This document shows, piece by piece, positions 12,780-26,200 of a stretch of 64,000 nucleotides of DNA. Each line of letters starts with the position of its first letter. The first letter of the stretch is position 1. Source of the stretch: Homalodisca vitripennis (Eukaryota > Arthropoda > Insecta > Hemiptera > Cicadellidae); NCBI RefSeq assembly GCF_021130785.1, contig NC_060207.1:105461001-105525000 (forward strand), written 5' to 3'. Below the pieces are notes generated by a model. The model was not told the origin of the DNA, made no database searches, and saw only the letters and a program-made list of their open reading frames with translations. The translations under genes were made by a program, and so were the position numbers.

Positions 12780-12995
12780 TCTCGTTGTCATCATGGTTAC
12801 CCATAAGATAAATTAAAAATATTCGCTAACGCTCAGCCAAATCTCATAGAGTGACATGTACCATCATCTAACTCAGCGCTCCACAATTATTATAGATAAT
12901 GTTTCATACAAAATTTTAATTCTACAGGTCAGTTCTTTTTTGGAGATGTCATGCAAGCGAACACACAAACTGAAATGAAATTTTTTCAGCAAGGC
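12780..12995 (+). repeat. Interspersed repeat, 'TCAGCCAA' family, copy 2
   Basis: The best-preserved copy in the window. Blocks in order are 'TCATCATGGTTACCCATAAG', 'TTCGCTAACGCTCAGCCAAA', 'GAGTGACATGTACCATC', 'TTTCATACAAAATTTTAATT', 'CTACAGGTCAGTTC' and 'GAGATGTCATGC'. It is non-coding. Confidence 0.65.
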
Positions 12996-15602
12996 GAGTG
13001 ATAGACGTCGCTAAACCTGAGCCATTACCGTCTGTACAGTACAGTATAGACGTAATTATCTCTTGGTTGCCGTTGCATGCAAATTAATTACGCTAAGGTG
13101 TAGTCAATCTCACGTGCTACATATTCTTCATTCACTAAAACACATAAACATTTGTATACGAATATGAGTTTGTATATATACATAACAATTGTATTAAGGT
13201 ATGTGCCTGACAATGTCATCAATTCGTGTTAGTAATTAGTGATTTTAGCGTTACAAGAAATACGGCAAGTAGGCAGTAATTTTTTTTCTAAGTTAGAAAA
13301 TGTTGAACTTGTTATATAGAAAGACATAAATAACACAGGGTATATCTCTGCAGTTAGGTCAGAGGGATTAAAGTCATAAAAAGAAAACTTTACAGGAAAA
13401 CGTTTGATAAATTACTATACCACTACTATTTGATTACCCTGGTATTTATTGTGTTTCGTATTGTGGTATATTACCTAGAAATTTTTTTTAAACATTGTCA
13501 TTATATATTAAAATTAAATTTTCCGTTTTTAGGCGTACCTAAGATCAAAGGATCTAAAGGATTCAATTTGACATATTTATTTCTTACGATAACTTAAACC
13601 TTTCAACCTAAAACACCACAAGTGAGTCATAGACGCTTAATTCATACCAAGGTATACTGTATACTATTCAAAATGTCCCTAGATTAACTGTTTACATTTA
13701 TCCAGAGTATCTTATAATCGTCAAATTGATTGTCTAATGCAATCTTTTAAAAAATAACACAGATATCTGAAAGTCAGGAGTAGGTAGACACTACTTTAGG
13801 TCAAAGATAAAGCACGCAATTTTCGGGTTGTTGTTTTTCACTTCTTTGTCATCTGCGTTTGATTTAAATGCAATATAGCCTATGCGGTTTCATGGTGACT
13901 TTAAAGCCGTTTGAACAAACTTTCTTCTTCAAGATCTTCTTCACACACTTGAATTTTCATTTTGATTAATTGTGGTAAGTATCTGTTTTACTTTGTTCTA
14001 AGCTTCAGGGCATGGACCATTCTCTCATAAATTTACCAAGATACAGTATTTGTTACAGTTTTAGTGTACAGATTATGAATTTTACGTGAATTCAAGTAGG
14101 AAGGTAAGTAGGTAAGACTTATAGTATTCTATCTTGTGTAGTGACTGTTATGCGTGAGGAATGATTTTATGTGTTCAAAAACCCTTTTAATTTTTATGAC
14201 TCTCACTTTTAAAGTAGTGTCATACTGGCCTATTTGATCTATTTCTGTAACGCCTGAAGCGCTTTTCATATCAGTCAATTTCACTCCCTCGCCGTTAATA
14301 ACAAAATAGTAATTAAAAGTTGTTTCTCTATTATTTATTTAATATTCTTTCCTTTGTCATAAAATCAAGGTATTTTTTTTTATTTAAAAGCTAGCCATGC
14401 ATAGCACCTTTCTATCACAAGGTCTAATATTCCAATATTCACGAAAAAAGTTATTTTACTACTTTAGAAAACATTTCAGAAAACTTTGCTCTACATTTAT
14501 TTTAGTATATCATTTTTCTATCAGCAATCTCAGAAAAGGTCGGTCTCCGTTCTATTTCTTTTTTCTTGGTATGAGCTTTCTCATATGACATACAAACAAC
14601 ATATGAGCTTTCTTCACTTGCTTCATTTTCAGGGTTTTACTCATTTTACCATTTTAATTTTTTTTCAATAGACTATTAACAGTTTTTCCTTGTATTTAGA
14701 AATTTTGATCCAGCTCATGATCAAAAATATAAAAATCTATATAAAAAAGTATTAGGTTTGTTTAAGCCTTTTAGACCCACAATACTCAAACATTGTGAAA
14801 CATCTTCTCGTGAATTTGTGCATTTACAAAGCATTTAATTATTAAGCATTAAAGTGATTAAGCAAATTAATCATTTAAGTGATTAAATTTACTATACATC
14901 ACTGATATTATATTTTTCTTACTTAATCCGTTTGTACCACTGAAATTAGCATATTATGTCAATCCAAATATCATACAAACGTCAATCTCAGCAAATTTAT
15001 GACAAGCCCTTTTAAGAATAACTGCAGATATATTATACTTATAGTGTGTTATTATAATCCCCATTCCAGGTAGCTTTGAATAAAATCATAACTATTGCAT
15101 ATTGGCATAATAGAAAATGTCACAACTTTTAATTGGAATAAATAAACTGTTTATTTGGCTGCTTCATAGTTAAGATTTCCACAGGTTACTAGAATGTGTC
15201 CTACAGTTCAAAAATATATTTTGCCATTTTCTTTATATTATTTAAATCATGTGACAGTACTCCTAACGGCGTACAAATCGTTATCAAAATTGTTGATTTG
15301 TTAAAACGTGGAATTCAGTTTTTTTTATCCAACGCTTTTGTGTAGCAAACAGAACTCACCAATTATTACCCTAATTACATAGGTTTTAATTTCTAAGTAT
15401 TTGTTTAGATTTGATTGTAAGTTATTTGGACACCAATTTATGTTGACATGTGTAGATCTGATTACATATAGCTCTAACATAACTGTTTCTTAGGTTCACA
15501 TCGTGTGAGAACGAAATATATAAGTTTATAAAACGTGCCTGAGATCAATACACAGTCACTGTAATGATTGCGCATGTAACACTCAATGGTGTCAAATTGT
15601 AC
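12996..15602. other. AT-rich sequence without supported gene
   Basis: Overlapping AT-rich open frames at 14,397-14,671 are composed mostly of F, S, L and Y and are taken as chance. No RNA gene or mobile element was seen. Confidence 0.45.
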
Positions 15603-15721
15603 AGCACATGCTCTCCATAAATCGGTTTATCGTTAGGTGACAGAAACCAATATGCCCATGGCAGGGTTTACGTAGCTCGGCAGCGGCTGCCAAGTGATCA
15701 AATCGGCTCGAGTAACAGTGA

Positions 15722-15729
15722 TGACGTCA
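15722..15729. promoter_or_regulatory. CRE-type palindrome TGACGTCA, site 1
   Basis: A perfect consensus site for CREB/ATF bZIP factors, embedded in the longer palindrome AGTGATGACGTCACT. It is conserved in both tandem units while surrounding bases changed. Function is not shown by sequence alone. Confidence 0.3.
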
Positions 15730-15863
15730 CTAAGTAATGAAGAGCACATGCTCTCCATGAATTGGTTTATCATTATTTGACAGAAACTAAACTCCCCATG
15801 GCAGGATTTACGTTGCTAACAGCAGCGGCTGGCAAGTGATCAACTCGGCTCGGGTGTCAGTGA

Positions 15864-15871
15864 TGACGTCA
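15864..15871. promoter_or_regulatory. CRE-type palindrome TGACGTCA, site 2
   Basis: The second copy, 142 bp from site 1 in the neighbouring tandem unit, with the same flanks on both sides. Confidence 0.3.
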
Positions 15872-15882
15872 CTGAGTAATGT

Positions 15883-18800
15883 GCATTCTCCTAGCAAAGC
15901 CTACTGTTAAAAGATACATTAATATTTCTTCTGGTTTCATTAATTTCTCATCGACACTTTGCTATGTTTTTAATACGTATCAAATGATAATAGCTGTAAA
16001 GTATTATAATTTGGCATCAGTAGTCAAAAAATAATAAAATATTGTATTCATTGTCCTGGATTACTCTGCATTATTCGTGGAAAAAACTTATACTAATCCT
16101 TTCATAATAGGCGTCATTTCTTTTCATTTATTAAACATACTATATCTTATTTAATCCAACTATGTTTGAGTTGAATTCAGTTTTATTAATCATTTTTAAA
16201 AAAATTATAAAGTTATATCGTCACATTTTAAGCTGATACATTTGTTAAGTTTAATACTTTTTCCAGTAATGTTAGAATCCAATTTTATAGCTACATAACA
16301 ATTTTACATGAATAATATTAAAAACGTTATTGGGATAATATATTAATGTTTCAGATTTTAAATATTTTTTGAATTAGATCTCTGTGTCATTTTTAAAGAG
16401 TAATAAAAGTTGCTAAATCTAGTTCAAAATACTTAAGTCAATATTTATAATTAAGTTTGTTAGTAACAACTCGGCTTCACCTCGTTCGTAAACCACGATT
16501 GCTTACCAATAGCTAAACTTTTGCTCCTAGTGATGAAAACTACTATTACACTACTATATTTGGGACTTTTATTTAAAACGTATTATAGTGTGCCATGATA
16601 TTACACCTTAGGTGCTTTCGAATAAAAAGGTCTATTTAATCCAGGGTTCCTTTATATACATATAAATTTAGTATAAACAAGAATCAGCTATGTCAAAAGT
16701 AGATCAATAATGTGTATAGGACTATATGTGAGAAACCAAGAAGTAGAGTATAGAATACAAAAGTGTTTTGCAGTTTCTACAAAGAGATAACATAATTTTA
16801 AAAAAGTTGATACGTACATTTTTCACATTTATTGACATATGTTCAAAATGGTACTAGGTAAAATTACGATATTTAAATTGGAATGTTCAGTTAACTAACA
16901 GAATGTAATAATTTATCGTCGCTTTAAATTAACAAAACACGAAACCAATCAAATAAAGGTTGAGAAAATATGGACAAAAAAGTTATGTATTAAACATACA
17001 AATGCGACCAAAATACAAATTTAATGACCAATCAATCTCGCTTCGTTTTGATACATTAAAAGACAATTACAGCACTTGTGATTAGGATGGCCATTGATGA
17101 GTTGTTTTTAGGTAGATTTATAATCTATACATTACAATATGTAAATGCAAACAAATTTCTATCCTGCTTCTGGTGACATCATCATGGAATAAAAAAGTAT
17201 AAGAGTATACTAATGTCTGATATTATTTCGACTATAATAATAAACTATCATACATAAAGAAATAATATAAATGGAAAGAACAGAGAGAAGGGACAGGGAC
17301 AATTTGAAATATTTCCCAGTATCCAGGTTTTTTAACAACCAGACGTTTCCTCCATTTCTGCACTCACATTTCCGCCCTACATTATTTTTATTTCGCCCCT
17401 ACAATTCCTGTCATAAATCCGTCCAAAGCCCATTTCTGGGATTTCTAAATTTTATTTTCTAAAAAAATTATATTCAATAAAAAATAAAACATTTATACTT
17501 ATAAAGCTGGAAAATAGAAATCTTATCTTTTAATTTTAACTTTATCCTTAAACATTACATAGGCAATATACGTTACACATCACTCCACCAATCTTTCCAT
17601 CCTATTTCGTTTATTTGTAGTTACACTTTAAGTACAGTATTTTTTACATATTAAACACAAAATAATTAAACTAAACTATAATGTTATTCTATATAATTAT
17701 TAATTTGTTATGCATTCTTTCATCAAGCAATTTGTAAATACTTAGACAGAATGGTATGAACAATATTACATGATGCATATTTGTCACAATATTATGTGTT
17801 TTAACAATAGAATGTAATTCTCCAAACAAAGAAAAAAATACAAAAATTATTTTTTTTTTTATGTTGGTAATTTTTTAGTATGAGTGAGGCGTTAGGAATT
17901 TGGTAACTTTTATATCTATCAGGACAGGGCACAGGTTTGAATCCTACCTATTAACGAATCACTTTAATGTGTTTAATAAGATTGCACAATATACGCTAAT
18001 GGAAAGGCTAAAATGACACCGGCGTCTGCGTTTGGGACGTATTGCATAATTCTACACAATGTCCTGTCAGGATACTACTGTGTTGCAATTGCGTACAATA
18101 CACGAATACTTGCCTTGAAGCTACATAAAACTGCTCCTTGCGCAATTTTCTTGCATTAGTATACAATGCAGGGTCCAACTAATCTGTAAACTACAAACTT
18201 AATTCGCAAGCAAGTTTTTGTAGCGTCTATGTTTTTAAGAACTACTGATCTAAGTTTCTGCAGAGAGTCGTCATAATGCAGATTTGATTTGCTGGAAGAT
18301 GTAAGGTCAAGATTACATGCAAATTAAAAATAGCACAGAACTCAAAGGTGACAAAACATAGTGTGCAAGTGGCGAAGCTAAATAAACCAAGCCTAATAAA
18401 AACAATCAAATATCATTGGTATTTTTTAAACAGTTACAGTTTTAATAGTGTGCTTACATTTGGCTGATTTAAGTACTCAATTTAATAATACTTGTGAGAA
18501 ACTTGGTAATTGCAGTGTATTATTCAAAAGGAAGCAAGAACAATATATTTATTATTAATTAATTATAATAACATTTTAAACTACAACCCTAACAGCCAGT
18601 AACGTAGTAGTGCTGTATTGTGGCAGGTCAAAACTCAAGAAACCAGTGATTGACATTACTTGTTTATCACCAGCTGCAATCTTTTTGATAATCTTAAGCA
18701 TTCTTCTTATTAAAAAATAATTATTTCAGGGAAGAAAGCAGTATTGGACCTCTAAAACGCTACCAGCCTGTGGTAGTTTTGTTGATTTCCGATTTTCCCA

Positions 18801-18887
18801 ATTGTACATATTTATAAAATCATAAATATATGTTTAGTAAAAAAAGAAAATAATTTTAATTTTTAGATTGTTGTAAAAATTTCAAAT

Positions 18888-18889
<2 letters not shown>
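15883..18889. other. AT-rich sequence without supported gene
   Basis: The only hint is a box-B-like 'GGTTTGAATCC' at about 17,934 (GGCACAGGTTTGAATCCTACC), as in the T arm of a tRNA or a tRNA-derived SINE. No convincing acceptor or D arm was found upstream. The open frame at 17,271-17,462 is unremarkable. Confidence 0.45.
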
Positions 18890-18949
<60 letters not shown>

Positions 18950-18978
18950 CGCGCGTGTGTGTATGGGCGCGCGCGCGA
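18890..18978. repeat. Compound (GT)n-(GC)n microsatellite
   Basis: A (GT)n run of about 50 bp passes into (GC)n, then GTGTGTGTATGG, then a second (GC)n run. Alternating purine-pyrimidine DNA of this kind can adopt Z-form. Confidence 0.97.
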
Positions 18979-21900
18979 TATTAGAGTAACCGAACATTAT
19001 TTAGTTTAATCCGGTTTTAGGAAATCATAATATAAGTCACTGGATACATGATAGTAATTATGGAGAAGGAAGTTGATCGTCAAGTTACCATGCTATCGGT
19101 GGGGGAGGGGGTGGTGTGATCTATGAGACTGTATGAGGGAGTAGTGAGGACAGGATAGTAGTGAGGAACGCAGAACTCGTCTCACCGTATTATATTATGT
19201 TATGAATTCTGTTCGATATTTTGACAATAATAATATAATATAATAAGCACAAAATTTATTTTGAGTTAGTTTCCCGATTTTATTTGATAAACTGTTACAA
19301 ATAGACAAAAACTCTCGTGGTTTTGTAACTAAACTTTCATTGACAATATATAAATAATCAGATATCATTTTGTGTTCGTTTTCAAAATAAATTTTCTGAA
19401 TCTCAATTTAAAAATATTGTAAACATTTTGTTTCAATTATAATACGTTAAATATCTTAAATACAACTGTCAAAAGGAAGTTAATCTTGTTTAAATAACAC
19501 ACTGATTGATTGAGATTCAGTCAATCATTATACAACTCCATCCATTCCACTTGCTCATATAAATGGATTTGATATGTATTTATTAAAAATATCTCTAATA
19601 CTAAAATCGGAAATTTTATTTTGGAAAAATTGAACGGATGGCAGAGAGTGATGAAAACAATATATCCATCATTAAACGGGAGCGTGTGTAGGTTATTGTC
19701 CCAGTCCGATGAGGTGAAGGTGAAGGTTTTCAAGTTACTGATTGAATTGAAGTGATGGGACAAAACAAGCGACGTTTATAGAACCGGAGTACCGTAGATC
19801 TATCAGTGGGTACATATAGGCTTGATGATAAACACCTGAAAAATGTGAACGGTAGTTATAATGCACTCAGAGTAATGACTTATTGTATCGCTGTAGATAA
19901 ATGAGGAGAAATAGAAATGGTTAATCAGATTTAGTTAATTCAAATGCAGTTAATCAAATAGAAATGGTTAATTTATAATCCAATCATGTAACTACAAATT
20001 AATTCAATTGTACTGAATAAATTAGTAAGTTAAACTATGTTGAAACGCAAAAGAATGTTGAATAGTAACTTTTACACAAATTTTAATGGTATAAGACTTA
20101 CGTCACGTGAATGGATTTATCATTTTAGAAGGGTGACTCTATATTGTTGGCATCTATTGTTAGTTTTATGGCGTAATGTAACGAAAACTAAACTATTCAG
20201 AATTAATTTATTTTTAATGAAGCTAATTCCTAATACAGCGTTAGGCACAGACATGGTGCAATATAAGTTTAATAACAATTCTTAAATGTTTCTTCGGAAG
20301 CCCACTTACAATTTTAAAGAAACGTTTTAAGTAAAGAATAATCCTAAGTGCTTTTAAGATCATTATTATTCCTTTGTAGAAGAAAATTGGTGGGGTAGGT
20401 AATTAGGGAGAATTATCATTTATTGATGCAATTTCTAATTTGTTATTTTAATACATATTAAGGTTAAACGGGTGCATAAATACAGGGATGTTAGAGAGTT
20501 CCCAATGGGTCTTAAGGTGGACACTCTACTTCTTATATGTTGTTCATGGACCTTTACGACGCTTATGTACAAAATAAATGGAAGTTCTTGAGATTCTAAG
20601 TTAAGGCATATTTACTCTTTTAACGAATTCACCAAATCTAAGTGTCCCTAATATGACTATGGGACCTATATTTTTAAGTATAATATAAGAAAGTTTAAAT
20701 TATATATTGATTAAGTTTAGAAGATGTTTTAAGCAGCTCAAGAGATCCTCTACACATGCATGCTCGATTGTGCAGACACAAACTTAATATGCCCTATGGT
20801 GTGTGTGAGTATGCGGTGCTGTTTTTTGTGTTAAACATTTTACAAACAAATATGAAAATGTTTATAAACTTAACGTGACTATGACCTTAAAAGGTCACTC
20901 GAAACAATAAAACATTAATAACTCGTTAAAACTTTATGTATTAGGCATATTAATATCAATTGTAAAAACACATGATTTATATAAGTACTGTGCGTAGCTA
21001 ATGTCTACGCTTGTTCTAAAACAGGGTTATAGACTTAATTATTTTAATTGTTTGGAATGAAACCAGACGCTATGAATATTGGTTAAGAAGGTCTGAGAGT
21101 ATTTGACAATCAGCTGGAGTGGTGCCACCAACTCGGGGAATTATCTGACCAACTCAAACTTTAAAGGTGTATATTGTAACAAACTGAACGTAGCAATCAG
21201 CAGCAAATTACATTGGCTTCAAGTCATGTTTTTTATGTAGAATCTCGTATATTTTTCGAAGCTCACAGGATGGCTCGTACTAATGAAATGAAATGAAATG
21301 AAATGAAAAATGACTTTACTAATATTTATGCAATAAAAATATTACACCAGTTTGGTAAACACATACTTCCAGAACATTTTACAGATCTTTAAAACATAAA
21401 ATAAGATTTTGTAGAAACTGTTATAAAAGTGTTATAATACAATTATTGTTGATTAAATTCAAAAGTTATATTGTTGTCGAAACCAGTCTCATGAAATATG
21501 TATTTTGTTGAGCAGTTTTGTAACAAGGTTATCCCTGCGGTAGATTTTGCAACTTTATGTTTAAAGCTCTTCATCGCTATATAGTTCAAATACTACAGCT
21601 TGAAAAATGGCTATATAATCATTAAAAATTAACCACGACATTGTTTAACGATGTCATTGTTTGTCTTGTTCTACCTTTCCATACGAACTACTTGTCCGCG
21701 CGATTATCCCATCAGGGTAAAGGTTGGCTGCAGTACGAAGTGAAGAGTACAAACTAATAAAAAGTGCTCCGGGAAAAGACTGAATTCCAACATGTCGAAC
21801 CCTAATGTTCTTTCGAATTTGCTAGTAACATACATGGTTAGAAACCTTACACTGTGTAAATACCAGCCTGCATACGATTTATCTGTTCTCTTCTACCTTA

Positions 21901-22949
21901 AAAATGTATGTCTAAAAATTAAAAGATAAATATTGATGACTAGAACCTTAATCAAATTGATGCAACAATAATTTATGACAAAACAGTTTTATTTTAGATT
22001 TAAGTTGACATAAAAAATTTTACTGAAATATTTATATGTTAATCGAGAATCATGCGTGAATAATTAACATTGTGTGATGCCATATACCAACATTTAATTT
22101 ATTTATTTTTATTGGATGGCTAAAAACAACAAATGATCTTAATGACATGAAACATTGGCACAAGATACAGTGTAAATTTTACAAAACTGGATCAAGAAAT
22201 ATATTAGCACAGGAGTATAATTGTTTTAATGAGGAAATGTTTCAAACAAAATCAAAAAGTGAGGATGTTAATTGTTGAATTATCAGTTAAATGAGCAGAA
22301 TGAACTTTTACGTTTATTTACAAGGAACTATACTTTGTCTATGAGCATAATAAAGCGCTGAGTTAATTTATCAGAGTGGTTGTAATGAAATTAATGTAGA
22401 AGGGAAATGAAGTAAGCGCAGGAGTAGAACAAAGGTCTTCCTGTTATTAAGGTCTAGGAAATATTTTCCGTATTTCCCCTCCTTTCATTTTCTACTTGTT
22501 TTGTATCTACTTTATTGTTGTGGTTTATTGTGTTATTCTCGTATAGAAAAAATAATGCTTGTGACCAATTGTCCTGCCTTACTTATTTACATCTTTATGA
22601 TTGAGGCAATTAACCACACAGAAGTTAATTGTACTGTTATTATGTAAAACCTATTATGTGATCAAATCGTGCAATGAATGTGGAAACAATATCAAAATAT
22701 ACGTGTGTATATTAATTAGAAACCGTAAGCAATTAGAGTATTTTGCCAACGTATTGATGGTTTTACAACCACACTACTGTGATTCATCTATCCCAACCAA
22801 AACTATCATCATGAACCTATGTAATAATGTAATCTCATAAAGTTTACCTGAGACAGAACAGAGCTTGTAACTTAGATGGTATTTTCTTTCCACTTAGTGA
22901 GATACTTGTGGTTATTTCTGAGATTCATGCGTGTATTATATATATATAT
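18979..22949. other. AT-rich sequence without supported gene
   Basis: Contains a short (GAAAT)n array at about 21,282-21,306 and a (TA)n tract at 22,937-22,950. Open frames at 19,521-19,763 (minus), 20,037-20,285 and 22,601-22,840 show no domain or exon signature. Confidence 0.45.
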
Positions 22950-23013
22950 ACATTAAATTGTATAAATGGCAGTAGCCTTATTTAATTTCAATAAACATTG
23001 AATCACAAAAAGT
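22950..23013 (+). repeat. 64-bp repeat, copy 1
   Basis: The unit runs from 'ACATTAAATTGTATAAATGG' to 'AATCACAAAAAGT'. It recurs at 23,222-23,285 in direct orientation with two or three differences, and at 49,474-49,539 inverted. The two nearby copies bracket a tRNA-like sequence. Confidence 0.92.
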
Positions 23014-23016
23014 ACT

Positions 23017-23106
23017 TGCTTCGCCGGGAGTCGAACCCGGGTGAGCATCTCTCACTTTAAATCTCTCACTTGCCGGGTGAATGTGCTACCATTACACCAC
23101 AGAGCG
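23017..23106 (-). tRNA. tRNA-like sequence, probably a pseudogene or SINE head
   Basis: On the minus strand a 90-nt cloverleaf can be drawn. The D-arm region holds box A TGGTGTAATGG and the T arm holds box B GGTTCGACTCC (stem CCGGG/CCCGG), so the internal pol III promoter looks intact. The anticodon stem TTCAC/GTGAG encloses the loop CCGGCAA, which would give anticodon GGC but lacks the invariant U33. The variable region is lengthened by a direct repeat of GTGAGAGAT. The acceptor stem CGCTCTG/CGAAGCA pairs at only about five of seven positions. These defects argue against a working tRNA. A tRNA-derived SINE or a pseudogene fits better, since 64-bp direct repeats bracket it. Confidence 0.5.
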
Positions 23107-23221
23107 CTCATTTTTTCCGATTCAATTATTTTGTATTTGGCCGTATCTGTCACATATGCGTTTAAATAAGCAAACTAACATATGGTCGGAAGACCAAACA
23201 CCTGTCAAACGACTTTTATTT
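23107..23221. other. Inter-repeat segment of the tRNA-like element
   Basis: This segment links the tRNA-like unit to the second 64-bp repeat. Its first bases (TTTTTTCCGATTCAATTATTT) resemble the complement of the 64-bp repeat end, giving a partial inverted repeat around the tRNA-like core. Confidence 0.4.
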
Positions 23222-23285
23222 ACATTAAATTGTATAAATGGCAATAGCCTTATTTAATTTCAATAAACATTGAATCACATAAAGT
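23222..23285 (+). repeat. 64-bp repeat, copy 2
   Basis: The direct partner of 22,950-23,013. Together they delimit a ~336-bp unit. Confidence 0.92.
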
Positions 23286-26200
23286 CTGAAACATTCTTTG
23301 TCTCCTTGCTTCCAGTCACTCGGAATTCGGAACCTCCATTATAGTTCTTAAACTCTGAGAGTTCCTGTTCAGACAACTCTCAACGTCTGGCAAATCCCGG
23401 TCTTACGTTACCCTCAGCTTCTGGCAGTTATAAGTTTCTGGCAAATTCCAGTTTTTGGCAGCTCCCGACACTTAGTAACTCCAGCCTTGGACTTCAGTAC
23501 TGTTGAGTGAATTCAGTACAGGAAAGTTGTGTAATAGGCCACGATTTAAAGTCACATAAGCAACGTGAAATCGAATTACAATTACCTTTTTTGATCTTGT
23601 AGAAACATTTTTGTCGTTTATATAGAAACAGTATTTCTAAAATAAGAATAATCTTATGTTGGTCCACAAGGTACAGTTGGTTTTTAATATATTCAAATAA
23701 CTAAAGTCAAAGAATCCTAACCACATATGCCAATGCTATTTAAACTGATTAAAGAGTGTTTATGAAGTTTACAGTTTAAAAATCATGTGCCTCGCTCTTA
23801 TTCGATAACGATTTTGTTGTGATGCCATACGTTGCAAATAAGTAAAGAAAAATATATGCTCTTCAAAATTTACCTATTTTAAGTTTTTAAATAGAGTTCC
23901 ACACTTTCAGACTCTCAATCTCAATAATGAAAAGTGCTGGTGGGTTTTGGTAAACAAGTAGCAGATGATCATTCTATTACGCATTCCAAAGCTCCGAACA
24001 ACAGTTCAAGTGCGACATTACTGTGGATATGCTGCGGAAAGAACGCTACACGCACAGGAAGTTATTCTATCTGGATAGATATTACTCACCCAGTAGTATC
24101 TGAACCAGATATATAACTGATTGTGAAGGTTACAGGTCAAAACAAGTATAGCAGCTCAAGTTCACAATCAGGAGGACTGGGAACATCGAAGGCATCAAGA
24201 CCAAAGAGGTTTTACAATCACCAATCGTGATATCTGGTGCTTTTGTGATTTGGTTATTTTGGGAATTTAATTTTCATCTGAAAAAGCTCCTCATCGACTA
24301 TAGAAATGTTCAAGCTTATGTACGGTTACCTCTACAGGTAACAATAGGTCCTATATAAATAATTGAGAGTGTGGAACCTCGGACGGAGTCAAGGCTCCAG
24401 GATTTATTTTTTGGGTAGACACAGTTTAGGGGTGCCCAGACTAATGCGGGTGGACTGGGGAAAATACCCCCTCCTAATAAAAGGGGGGGTTTTTTAATAA
24501 ATTTAAATGCAATATTGTGAAGGCTTTTTAAAGGCATTTACACTCTTAAGGCAACTAGGAATAATAAATGAAATAAGCGTGACTTTTTTTATAATTCATT
24601 GTAACTTGGTGCATTCTATAATTAGCTATAATATTATCAGCACAATAACACTTCATTTCTTTCTTAGGCTGTTCTTGATCAACTTAAAAACATTTCACAC
24701 TGTTACTTTTAAAACTGTGGAGCTCAACTATGAAGAATACAAAATCTCATTTCATTTTATTGCCTACAAGACGCACGAAATTAGTTATTAAGAAATAATA
24801 TTTAAATCAAAATAAACCATAAAGCTCGGTATACAACTCAAATTAGTAGTATGTACCTTTAGGATAGTTTAAATGAACAGTTTATTTCATTACAAGCTGC
24901 AATCTTATGTCCTTCTGAGAATCGAATTTATCAATGGCAGGATCAGGGTGGCTGAGAATGTCATAGCTTGCTTATTTTTCAATGGACGATACTTCCAAAC
25001 TATTCAGTTTCTTCCTAGTCATTGTTGTCATCAAGTTTTATTTTATACTCTTCATTGTAGAGAGGACGGGAATTGTCAATAAAATTGTTATCATATGTTG
25101 TAATCGAATTGTAATCGAATTGTAATCGAATGTAATCATCTTTCAAAACATCGAATTAAAATTTGTTAACAAAACAAGGCTATCTGCTACAGTGAACTCA
25201 CAATATATTAGTATTTTATTTAGTATTAATGCACATTAGTAAGATTATAAATATACTGTAACAAAAGTTTTCTTGCAACCCTCATTAATAATATTTTTAA
25301 GTTTCAAATTTCTTTTAATCAATTATAACAAAAGAATACAAGATTCCCTAAAAAAGGAAACCTAGTTAGTTGACAATAACTTCCCCTACGATAACCGTAA
25401 TTTAAATATAAATTTCTACTTACTCAAAATCCCAGACAGAACAAGTTTGGACACTAAAAAATTAAACACAACCAAACAATACGCCAAAGACTAAAAATGC
25501 CGCAAAAATCGAGAGTCAGAGCCTTAGATACCGCCCAGTTCCTAGCCTAACTCACAACCGACGCCTCTCGTTAACCTCTGACCATCCAACCATAAGGCTG
25601 AAGAAATTAACTGTCAACTCCCCTACCCTATTGTCAACAGTTATCGGATTCAACGTCCAGAGAATCAGCTTTCTGTATGTACCGTTACCTACCTTCACGG
25701 ATTCCTTCTTGAGAAATTACATTTTAATTTACCTATGCTTTACAAATTTTACTTATATTCATTCTAAAATATTATTTTCTCCCATTATTATTTATTTATT
25801 TAATTATTTAATGTATAAGAAATGTAGCAAACAATATATATTTCTTTGAAGCGACCTTCGAAGGGGATCAGACATGCATCTGGGGCCTGAATGATCAAAG
25901 CAGCGTTGGCCTTGAACTTCAGAGAGGATTGGCTCCCTCTCAAGATTCAAACATAGTTTGATCCTGTATTCAACATATTGATGCCATCCTATTGATAGGA
26001 AACTCAGTGAAATAGTGTATAGTGTCATTTTGTGCGTATCTTTGGAAACGATAAATATATAGATTGTATTAGTTATAATAATATATTGATTTTAGTACAG
26101 TTGAGTCATTAGAGTTTTTAGAAGAACGATGAAAATCCAACTTTGTATACAACACTTAATAAACAACGAATGTCACTTCAGCCATTGATCATTAAGTCAG

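Larger units (their letters stand above)
15603..15882 (+). repeat. Tandem duplication of a ~140-bp unit
   Basis: Unit 1 (15,603-15,742) and unit 2 (15,743-15,882) both start 'AGCACATGCTCTCCAT' and end 'AGTGATGACGTCACT' plus GAGTAATG or AAGTAATG. They share 'CCCATGGCAGG', 'CAGCGGCTG' and 'CAAGTGATCAA' between. I estimate about 85% identity by eye, so the duplication is not recent. Each unit ends in a perfect CRE-type palindrome. Confidence 0.88.

Noticed and set aside
17900..17960. Box-B-like GGTTTGAATCC as a tRNA gene
   Set aside because: No box A at the right distance and no acceptor stem could be drawn.
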